From NCBI GenBank assembly GCA_029858755.1, contig JAOUEK010000178.1, positions 1 to 5,188 of the forward strand: DNA of 5,188 nucleotides, given 5' to 3'. Each line of letters begins with the position of its first letter. Within the stretch, counting starts at the first letter, position 1. The stretch is from Thermoleophilia bacterium (GTDB lineage: Bacteria > Actinomycetota > Thermoleophilia > Gaiellales > Gaiellaceae). The notes under the pieces are model-generated. The model searched no databases. It saw nothing but the letters and a program-made list of their open reading frames with translations, and was not told the DNA's origin. Shown piece after piece: positions 1-5,188 of the stretch. Made by a program: the position numbers and the translations under genes.

Positions 1-1122
1 CTCCACGCGCCCCTCGAAGGCGCCGTTCAGCGCCGCCACGGTGAGCAGCCGCGTGTCGTACTCCGAGAGCGGGCCGTGGGCGGCGACGGCGATCCTCGTC
101 GGCCACCCGCCCGCCAGCTCCACACCGAGACGCGCGAGCATCCGCGCGAGCGGGATGAACGGCCCCAGTACCTCGAGGTCGGCCTGGTCGACCACGGGGA
201 TGTTGACCGCGGTGGAGACGACGCCGCCCTCGAGCGCCGCCCGCACCTGCTCGGCGATGATCACGCCGGCGCGGTCCTGGGCCTCTTCGGTCGACGCCGC
301 GAGGTGCGGAGTGACGACGACGGCGTCGAGGTCGAGCAACGGGCCGTCGTACGGCTCGGACGGGAACACGTCGAGCGCTGCGCCGGCGAGCTTGCCCGAC
401 CGGATCGCGTCGACCAGCGCCGCCTCGTCGACGAGCGCTCCGCGCGCGACGTTGACCAGCCGGGCCCCGTCCTTCATCGCGGTGATCGCCGCATCGTCGA
501 TCAGGCCGCGCGTCTCCTCGGTCAGCGGGGAGTGGAGCGTGACCACGTCGCCCGCGGCGAGCGCCTCCTGGAGCGTCTCCGCGCGGTCGACGCCGGTGTC
601 GCGGAACCGCTCCTCACCGACGAAGGGGTCGTACGCGACGACGCGCATGCCGAGCCCGAGCGCCCGCCGGCCCACCTGTTGACCGATGCGCCCGAAGCCG
701 ATGATCGAGAGCACCTTCCCGTCGAGCTCGAACCCGCTCCACCGCTTCCGCTCCCAGCGGCGCTCCTTGAGCGCGGCGTGGGCCTGCGGGATGTTCCGGG
801 CCATGGCGAGGATCAGCCCGATCGTCTGCTCGGCGGCGGAGACGACCGTCGACTCCGGGGCGTTCGCGACGACGATGCCACGTCGGGTGGCCGCGGCCAC
901 GTCGACGTTGTCCATGCCCACTCCGGCTCGCCCGATCACCTTCAACCGCTCCGCGCGTTCGATCAGCTCCGCCGTGAGGTCGGTCGCGGAGCGCACGATC
1001 ACCGCGTCGAAGCGGTCGATGACCTCCTCGAGCGGTGAGGTCGCGTCCACCTCGACCTCGAATCGCTCCCGAAGCAGGGCGATCCCGGCCTCCGCGATCG
1101 GCTCCCGGACGAGGACGCGCAC
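1..1122 (-). CDS. serA: D-3-phosphoglycerate dehydrogenase SerA (3' end beyond window)
   Basis: Catalyses the first committed step of serine synthesis in the cytoplasm, 3-phosphoglycerate + NAD+ to 3-phosphohydroxypyruvate. The minus strand is open from a GTG at 1122-1120 to base 1, giving 374 codons and no stop. Visible landmarks are the RAGVGMDNVD substrate-domain motif (residues 65-74), the Rossmann GFGRIG loop (142-147) followed by the NAD-binding Asp in YDP (D165), and the 2-hydroxyacid dehydrogenase catalytic set: Arg in NVARGALVDE (R227), Glu in DVFPSEP (E256) and His in TPHLAAST (H273). From about residue 315 the chain continues into what resembles the intervening (ASB) domain of the long mycobacterial-type enzyme, usually about 530 residues with a C-terminal ACT domain. 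Roughly 150 residues would then lie outside the window, including any serine-sensing ACT domain. The GTG was chosen because MRVLVRE is the normal family N-terminus. It begins 2 bases after the aminotransferase stop without a good ribosome binding site, which suggests translational coupling. Confidence 0.96.
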   Translation of the reverse strand, partial: MRVLVREPIAEAGIALLRERFEVEVDATSPLEEVIDRFDAVIVRSATDLTAELIERAERLKVIGRAGVGMDNVDVAAATRRGIVVANAPESTVVSAAEQTIGLILAMARNIPQAHAALKERRWERKRWSGFELDGKVLSIIGFGRIGQQVGRRALGLGMRVVAYDPFVGEERFRDTGVDRAETLQEALAAGDVVTLHSPLTEETRGLIDDAAITAMKDGARLVNVARGALVDEAALVDAIRSGKLAGAALDVFPSEPYDGPLLDLDAVVVTPHLAASTEEAQDRAGVIIAEQVRAALEGGVVSTAVNIPVVDQADLEVLGPFIPLARMLARLGVELAGGWPTRIAVAAHGPLSEYDTRLLTVAALNGAFEGRVE

Positions 1123-1124
1123 GA

Positions 1125-2276
1125 TCAGGCCCGCACGGCGGCCTCGAACGCGTCCGTGGCCGCCGCCACCGCCACGCCGCGCTCGACCTCCGCTCCCATC
1201 TCCACGAGCTGCGCCTCCACCGCGGCGAGCGCGGTGACGATGTCGTAGCGGTCGACGTAGCCGATGTGGCCGATCCGGAACAGCCGGCCGACGAGGTCGC
1301 CGTGGCCGCCGGCGATGGTGATCCCGTGGCGGTCGCGCAGCGCGAGCCGGAGCTCGACCGCGTCCACGCCGTCGGGGGTCAGAGCGCCGGTGAGGACGGC
1401 GGCGGAGTCGTCGTCCGGCGAGTACAGCTCGAGTCCCATCGCCTTGATCCCCGCTCGACACGCGCGCCCGAGCGCGGCGTGACGCGCGAAGGCCGCGTCG
1501 AGGCCCTCGTCGAGCAACTGCCGCAGTGCCACGTTGAGCGCGACGAGCGTCGAGGTGGCGGGCGTGAACGGCGTGTTGTCGCTCTCCTGCTGCTTCCGCG
1601 CGCGCTGCCAGTCCCAGTAGAAACGGGGGAGCGTCGCGCGCGCCGTGCGCGCCCACGCGGCGTCGGAGACGGATGCGAAGGAGAGCCCCGGCGGCGTCAT
1701 CAGCGCCTTCTGGGATCCGGTCACGACGACGTCCGCGCCCCACTCGTCGGTCTCCAGCGGGACGGCACCGAGGCTGGACACGGCGTCCACGATCGAGATC
1801 GCACCCGCCTCGCGGCAGACGCCGAGCAGCGAGCGGAGGTCGCACACGACACCGGTCGACGTCTCCGAGTGGACGAGCAGCACGACCTCCGTCCCGCTCT
1901 CGGAGAGGGCACGCCCGAGGTCGGGCGCGCGGGGTGCCTCACCCCACGCGTACGCGAGCGGGACGACCTCGCAGCCGAGCGCGGACGCCATCGCCTGCCA
2001 GCGCTCGCCGAACTCCCCGCAGGAGACCGCGAGCACGCGCTCTCCCGGTGAGAGCAGGTTGACCAGCGCCGACTCGAAGGCCCCGGTGCCCGAGGCGGTG
2101 AAGACGAGCACCTCGTTGCGCGTCCGGAAGACGTCGCGCAGGTGCACCCGCGCCTCGGCCAGGACCCGCTTGAAGTCGGGCGAGCGGTGGTGGATGACCG
2201 GCTCGGCCATCGCCGCGAGCACCTCGGGGGGGACCGGCGTGGGCCCCGGCGTGAGGAGGTACCGCTTGCGCGCCAT
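1125..2276 (-). CDS. Class V aminotransferase, alanine/serine-glyoxylate type; possible phosphoserine aminotransferase
   Basis: A PLP-dependent fold-type I enzyme of 383 residues, a usual length for the alanine-glyoxylate / serine-pyruvate aminotransferase family. The N-terminus LLTPGPTPVPPEV (7-19) is the family signature and fixes the ATG at 2276-2274. Other landmarks are HHRSPDF (29-35), the PLP-phosphate loop ASGTGAFE (61-68), the pyridine-binding Asp in IVDAVSSLG (D164), the Schiff-base lysine in TGSQKAL (K190), TPFTPATS (235-242) and the likely carboxylate-binding Arg in FRIGHIG (R334). It is probably cytoplasmic; no signal peptide is seen. It ends 2 bases before serA, so the pair is almost certainly one operon. 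I infer that its in vivo substrate may be 3-phosphohydroxypyruvate, the SerA product, because related class V enzymes of this branch do this in some prokaryotes. Serine-pyruvate, serine-glyoxylate or alanine-glyoxylate exchange are alternatives the sequence cannot exclude. It is not a classical SerC, whose N-terminus is different (NFSAGPA-like). Confidence 0.93.
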   Translation of the reverse strand: MARKRYLLTPGPTPVPPEVLAAMAEPVIHHRSPDFKRVLAEARVHLRDVFRTRNEVLVFTASGTGAFESALVNLLSPGERVLAVSCGEFGERWQAMASALGCEVVPLAYAWGEAPRAPDLGRALSESGTEVVLLVHSETSTGVVCDLRSLLGVCREAGAISIVDAVSSLGAVPLETDEWGADVVVTGSQKALMTPPGLSFASVSDAAWARTARATLPRFYWDWQRARKQQESDNTPFTPATSTLVALNVALRQLLDEGLDAAFARHAALGRACRAGIKAMGLELYSPDDDSAAVLTGALTPDGVDAVELRLALRDRHGITIAGGHGDLVGRLFRIGHIGYVDRYDIVTALAAVEAQLVEMGAEVERGVAVAAATDAFEAAVRA

Positions 2277-2282
2277 GGCGCC

Positions 2283-2288
2283 AGCGTA
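2283..2288 (-). promoter_or_regulatory. Candidate -10 element TACGCT for the aminotransferase-serA operon
   Basis: On the minus strand TACGCT fits the actinobacterial TANNNT -10 consensus. It is followed by only 6 bases (GGCGCC) before the ATG at 2276, which would put transcription start on or next to the A of the start codon, so the mRNA would be leaderless. No purine-rich ribosome binding site precedes the ATG, which agrees with this. I see no convincing -35 hexamer 16-19 bases upstream. Predicted by eye only. Confidence 0.45.
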
Positions 2289-2307
2289 CCTGCGTGCCTG
2301 GCCGACG

Positions 2308-4779
2308 CTAGGGCCGTCGCGTGGCGAAGGAGATCAGCTGCTGGAACGTCGGCCGGTTCGTCCAGCGCATCGTCGTCGGGTTGATCCCCGGGACCAGTCG
2401 AATGCGCTCCGCGGTCGCGCTCGCCCGCCACAGCGACGGGTCGCTCCCGTGGGCGGCGCCCAGCGCGGTGGCCACCGCGTCGATCACCGCCCAGAGCGAC
2501 TCCGCGCACCTGACGAGGGCGCCGGCGCCGCAGTACCGCGTGCCGAACGGTGCCGGCCCCGGCCGGCCGAGCAGCGCCCGCAGGTCCTTGTCCACGTACG
2601 AGTACCAGCCGGACAGGTAGGCGGAGCCGTTGGACGTCTGGGCGGCGTCGTCGCGCGGCACGAGGCGCGCGAGCTCGTCGGTGAGCGGGCCGAGCACGGG
2701 CGCGAGGACGGCCTCGGTGAGGCCGTCCCACGCGGCGTCGAGCACCGCTGCGCCAGGCGCGTCGATGTCCCCGTCGGCGTTGCCGTCGAGCCGGCTGCCA
2801 CCCGCGGCGAGCCACTCGTCGACGACGCGCACCGCAGCGGCGGCGCGGTCGTTCGGCGGCTTGCCTGCGGCCAGAACCTCGCGGATCACGGGCCAGACGC
2901 GGGCGACACGCAGGTCGGTGGTCGCCGCACGGTTCATGGCGGCAGTGAGCGACGCCAGCGTGTGCTTGCGCCGGGCCTGCACGTTGCTCCAGAGCAGGTC
3001 GACACGCTGCACGCTGCCGTACGACCACTCCGAGTCGGACGCGGCGTAGCCGCGCGCCGGCTTGTTGTTCCAGTTGAGGATGACCCCGGCTCTCGGGTTG
3101 ACGACCTGCGGGTGCGCGCCGGCCGACGCGAACCCCTGCCACTCGTACTGACCGGTGCCCTTCGTGAGTAGGCCCGCGTCGACGGTCGAGGGTCGGATCG
3201 GCAGCCGCCCCGTCGTGAACTCGGCGATGCTCCGGCTGTCGACGTAGTGCCAGTTGAAGGTCAGCTCGAAGCGGGCAGCGGCCCGCTTGAAGTCACCTGC
3301 GGAGCGGATCGCGTTCGTCGACAGGTCGACGAACAACGGCGCGGCGAGGAGCTCGCGGTCGCGTGTCGAGCGGCGGGAGGTGATGGCCACCTTCGCCCCG
3401 CCGACCCGGGCGTAGCCGATCACCGGGCCGTGCACCGTCTCGTCGTACTCGACGAGCACGTCGGGCGCTCCCGGGCCGCCCTTCAGCACCCCGGCGTCGA
3501 ACCGGGTCATCGCCCGGCACTCGCCCTTGTAGAGGTACTTGACGTCGCTGCCGTCGCACAGCGTCTCCGCGTACTGGTCGACGAGGTCCGAGCCCGCGGA
3601 GGTCGCAGACCACGCGTAGTCGAGGCCGCGCCCGATCAGCACCGCGAAGGAGATGCCCGGAAACGCAGCCCCGCGTGCGTCGAACCCGCCCCCGTGGAGG
3701 TCGAGCTCGAGCATGATCCCGGGGTAGTAGTAGCCGACCTGCGGGCCGGCGACCATCAGCGGGCGGCCGGTCGCTGAGCGGCCCTTGCCGACGAGCAGGG
3801 CGTTGGACATGCCGAGACGGGACGGCGTCAGCGACGAGCCCGGCTGCGACGCGGGCCCCGCCGGCGTGAACGAGTCGGCGTCGACCACGACGTTGCCGAG
3901 CTCGCTGGTCGGCCGCCGCCCGTACGCGTACACGCCCGGCACGGCGACGCGCGCCTCCGGGTCGTCGCGCAGCCTGAGGTCCTCCCATGCCCGACGGCCC
4001 CGCTCGGCGCCGAGGCGGTCCTGGAGCAGCGCAAGGAAGTTCGTCCGACGCAACTCGTCGCCCCCGCCCGCGCCGAACACGGCTCCGATCAGCCCGGCGA
4101 TGCCGACGACATCCGTCCGCGTCCACGGCTGGATCGGCAGCTTCGCGGACCGGTAGTAGGCGTTGATGCCTGCCACGTACGCGTCGATCAGACGGACGAC
4201 CCGCCGCCCCTTCGCGCCCTGGCGCTCGAGCAGCCGGAACTGCGCGGCGAGACGCTCCTCCGCGGCGGGGCTGGGGACGAACGTCTTGCCCGAGAGGGCG
4301 AGCGAGAAGGCGTCGAGGCCGGGCACGTCGAGGGCGGCGGCCCGGCCCGGGCCACGGAGGAGCTCCATGATCAGCTGCCGGTCCTCCGCCGTCACCCAGC
4401 CCGCACCGAAGGCCACGTCGACGTCGCGGCGGCCGTCGACGTGCGGCACGCCGAAGCGGTCGCGCCGGACGACCACACCGCCGCGTGGGCGCTCCACGCG
4501 CACCGCGCGCTCGCCGCCGAGGCCGAGGGTCTCGCGCTTGAAGAGCTGCCTGACGGTCGCTGCGCTGATGCGGTCCTGGAGGGGCGTAAGGGCGTCGTAG
4601 AGCGCCGCCTGGTCGGTCGAGTTCTCGGTGAAGGCGACGCCGCCCGCCTGTCCGGGGGCGAGGATGTTCCACGCCTCCGCAGCGTGGTCGCGCGGTGCAG
4701 TGGCCCCGAGGGCGGCAGTGCCGGCGGCGAGCACGGCAGCGGCGAGCGCGACGAGAACGGCGGCGGGGCGGGCGCTCAC
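2308..4779 (-). CDS. Secreted penicillin acylase family (Ntn hydrolase) amidase
   Basis: An 823-residue precursor of the penicillin amidase (peptidase S45) family, which cleaves itself to alpha and beta chains and hydrolyses amide-linked acyl groups. The start is a GTG at 4779-4777 with GGAGA 7 bases upstream. Residues 5-25 are hydrophobic with a signal-peptidase-like site near ALGA/TAPR (about 26), so export is predicted. An N-terminal extension of about 70 residues precedes the acylase core, which begins at GVVVRRDRFGVPHV (101-114). The beta chain should start at S325 in GMSNALLV, the N-terminal nucleophile. By-eye alignment to E. coli penicillin G acylase places Q347 in GPQVGYY at beta-Gln23, D398/D401 near its calcium ligands and N509 in FNWHYVD at the oxyanion Asn. 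The typical motif NPRAGVILNWNNKPA spans 561-575. A DGNADGDID loop lies at 665-673. Cysteines at 408/421 and 750/758 could form disulfides, as expected outside the cell. The physiological substrate is unknown; beta-lactam, N-acyl amino acid or other amide hydrolysis are all possible. Confidence 0.92.
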   Translation of the reverse strand: MSARPAAVLVALAAAVLAAGTAALGATAPRDHAAEAWNILAPGQAGGVAFTENSTDQAALYDALTPLQDRISAATVRQLFKRETLGLGGERAVRVERPRGGVVVRRDRFGVPHVDGRRDVDVAFGAGWVTAEDRQLIMELLRGPGRAAALDVPGLDAFSLALSGKTFVPSPAAEERLAAQFRLLERQGAKGRRVVRLIDAYVAGINAYYRSAKLPIQPWTRTDVVGIAGLIGAVFGAGGGDELRRTNFLALLQDRLGAERGRRAWEDLRLRDDPEARVAVPGVYAYGRRPTSELGNVVVDADSFTPAGPASQPGSSLTPSRLGMSNALLVGKGRSATGRPLMVAGPQVGYYYPGIMLELDLHGGGFDARGAAFPGISFAVLIGRGLDYAWSATSAGSDLVDQYAETLCDGSDVKYLYKGECRAMTRFDAGVLKGGPGAPDVLVEYDETVHGPVIGYARVGGAKVAITSRRSTRDRELLAAPLFVDLSTNAIRSAGDFKRAAARFELTFNWHYVDSRSIAEFTTGRLPIRPSTVDAGLLTKGTGQYEWQGFASAGAHPQVVNPRAGVILNWNNKPARGYAASDSEWSYGSVQRVDLLWSNVQARRKHTLASLTAAMNRAATTDLRVARVWPVIREVLAAGKPPNDRAAAAVRVVDEWLAAGGSRLDGNADGDIDAPGAAVLDAAWDGLTEAVLAPVLGPLTDELARLVPRDDAAQTSNGSAYLSGWYSYVDKDLRALLGRPGPAPFGTRYCGAGALVRCAESLWAVIDAVATALGAAHGSDPSLWRASATAERIRLVPGINPTTMRWTNRPTFQQLISFATRRP

Positions 4780-4786
4780 GAGGCGG

Positions 4787-4791
4787 TCTCC
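4787..4791 (-). promoter_or_regulatory. Ribosome binding site GGAGA of the acylase gene
   Basis: On the minus strand GGAGA is followed by 7 bases (CCGCCTC) and then the GTG at 4779. The match and spacing are good and decide the GTG as start. This contrasts with the aminotransferase and the divergent gene, which lack such a site. Confidence 0.75.
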
Positions 4792-4807
4792 GGCACGGAC
4801 GTGCGGA

Positions 4808-4813
4808 ATCGTA
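4808..4813 (-). promoter_or_regulatory. Candidate -10 element TACGAT for the acylase gene
   Basis: On the minus strand TACGAT fits TANNNT. A start of transcription about 7 bases downstream (near 4801) would give a leader of about 20 bases carrying the GGAGA ribosome binding site. No clear -35 hexamer is seen at normal spacing. The region that would hold it is spanned by the GTGACG/CGTCAC inverted repeat. Assigned by eye. Confidence 0.35.
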
Positions 4814-4814
4814 C

Positions 4815-4841
4815 GTGACGACGGGGTCGCGTCGCCGTCAC
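4815..4841. repeat. Spaced inverted repeat GTGACG-N15-CGTCAC in the divergent promoter gap
   Basis: Perfect 6-base arms lie at 4815-4820 and 4836-4841 with centres 21 bases apart, about two helical turns. They sit between the candidate -10 elements of the acylase and the divergent membrane-protein gene, where an operator for a dimeric regulator could lie. In such GC-rich DNA, 6-base arms in a 100-base gap can easily arise by chance, so the functional reading is weak. Confidence 0.25.
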
Positions 4842-4865
4842 ACGGAGCGAAGACCCGTCCCCGGC

Positions 4866-4871
4866 TAGGCT
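4866..4871 (+). promoter_or_regulatory. Candidate -10 element TAGGCT for the divergent membrane-protein gene
   Basis: TAGGCT fits TANNNT and lies 8 bases before the GTG at 4880, so transcription would begin at or just before the start codon (leaderless or nearly so). No ribosome binding site precedes the GTG at usual spacing; the only GGAG (4844-4847) is over 30 bases away. No -35 match was found at normal spacing. Confidence 0.4.
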
Positions 4872-4879
4872 CTCGCGCC

Positions 4880-5188
4880 GTGGACGTGCTGCTCGCCTTC
4901 GCGGCCGCCGTCGTCGCCTGCCGCCTCGCCGCGGAGCTCGTTCGACGGCGGCAGCTTCGTGCGCAGCCGGGCCAGCTCGCCTGGGCGGCGGCACTCGGGG
5001 CGTTCGCCGTCGCGGCCGCCGCCCTCGCTTGGGGCGCCGCCGCCGGGTGGGATGACCGCTCCTTCCGCGTCTACTACCTGTTCGGCGGCCTGCTCGCAGC
5101 CGCGCTCCTCGGCACCGGGTCGCTGCTCCGTGTCGGCGCCGGATGGGCGGGCCCCGTCGCGCTGGTCTACGCGGGGCTCGCGATCGGC
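4880..5188 (+). CDS. Uncharacterised multi-pass membrane protein (3' end beyond window)
   Basis: Open from a GTG at 4880 to the right edge, 103 codons without a stop. Four hydrophobic segments are visible: about residues 3-21, 34-56, 64-83 and 88-103. A basic stretch at 22-27 (RRRQLR) suggests that the first loop is cytoplasmic. Between helices 2 and 3 is GWDDRSFRVYYLFGG (56-70), a motif I associate with small uncharacterised actinobacterial membrane proteins; no function is known to me. The frame is open further upstream without a stop, so the start is judged from the TAGGCT element 8 bases before it and from the beginning of hydrophobic coding sequence. GTG at 4886 is an alternative. It is divergent from the acylase gene across a 100-base gap, so shared regulation is possible but unproven. 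Confidence 0.7.
   Translation, partial: MDVLLAFAAAVVACRLAAELVRRRQLRAQPGQLAWAAALGAFAVAAAALAWGAAAGWDDRSFRVYYLFGGLLAAALLGTGSLLRVGAGWAGPVALVYAGLAIG

Noticed and set aside
76..1038. Long plus-strand open frame of 320 codons opposite serA
   Set aside because: It is antisense to a SerA with every catalytic landmark in place, and its translation is Arg/Asp-rich low-complexity sequence typical of high-GC shadow frames.
2295..2325. Possible terminator hairpin after the acylase stop (CGACG-GCCCTAG-CGTCG on the minus strand)
   Set aside because: The stem is only 5 base pairs, it overlaps the stop codon and no T-run follows, so it does not support a terminator call.
1721..3142. Minus-strand open frame of 473 codons across the acylase end and the aminotransferase
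   Set aside because: It is an out-of-frame reading of both genes, Arg/Ala/Pro-rich, without motifs. It does not indicate a fusion or frameshift, because both real genes are intact in their own frames.
1645..3171. Plus-strand open frame of 508 codons crossing the aminotransferase and acylase genes
   Set aside because: It spans two genes with clear family motifs on the other strand. Its translation changes character at the gene boundary and shows no recognisable domain.
3293..4672. Minus-strand open frame of 459 codons within the acylase gene
   Set aside because: It is a shifted reading of the same strand, extremely Arg-rich, explained by third-position GC bias. The acylase frame carries all conserved residues.
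2274..4779. Acylase as a functional member of the serine-synthesis operon
   Set aside because: Shared strand and a 31-base gap allow co-transcription. However, the product is exported and unrelated in chemistry, and a candidate promoter lies in the gap, so I do not claim a joint pathway.
4776..4994. Minus-strand 72-codon open frame over the divergent gap and the membrane-protein gene
   Set aside because: It is Arg/Pro-rich with no motif, overlaps the acylase promoter and signal-peptide start, and is antisense to the hydrophobic coding sequence.

Overview
The window is very GC-rich (third codon positions are almost all G or C). Its four genes look like those of a high-GC actinobacterium. The mycobacterial-type architecture of SerA, GTG starts and TANNNT -10 motifs placed directly in front of start codons fit Actinomycetota, possibly a Thermoleophilia-like lineage. 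That placement is inference from style, not from a marker gene.

Layout: three genes lie on the minus strand, read from right to left. First is a secreted penicillin-acylase-type Ntn hydrolase (4779 to 2308). After 31 bases comes a class V, PLP-dependent aminotransferase of the alanine/serine-glyoxylate (serine-pyruvate) type (2276 to 1125). After 2 bases comes D-3-phosphoglycerate dehydrogenase SerA, which runs off the left edge of the window (1122 to 1). On the plus strand, a divergent gene starting near 4880 encodes a small multi-pass membrane protein and runs off the right edge. The 100-base divergent gap (4780-4879) holds candidate promoters for both directions. No stretch over 300 bases lacks a gene.

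How the genes work together: SerA oxidises 3-phosphoglycerate to 3-phosphohydroxypyruvate. The tightly linked aminotransferase is well placed to transaminate that product to phosphoserine, in the role usually held by SerC, although serine/alanine-glyoxylate exchange is also possible. The acylase is a predicted exported, self-cleaving amidase with no obvious link to serine synthesis. The aminotransferase has its own candidate promoter in the 31-base gap, so the acylase may be a separate transcription unit that merely lies upstream.

I see no mobile element, RNA gene, CRISPR array or clearly new system. The points most worth a second look are the non-canonical SerA/aminotransferase pairing, the candidate leaderless starts, and the penicillin-G-acylase-like (rather than homoserine-lactone-acylase-like) active site of the secreted acylase.
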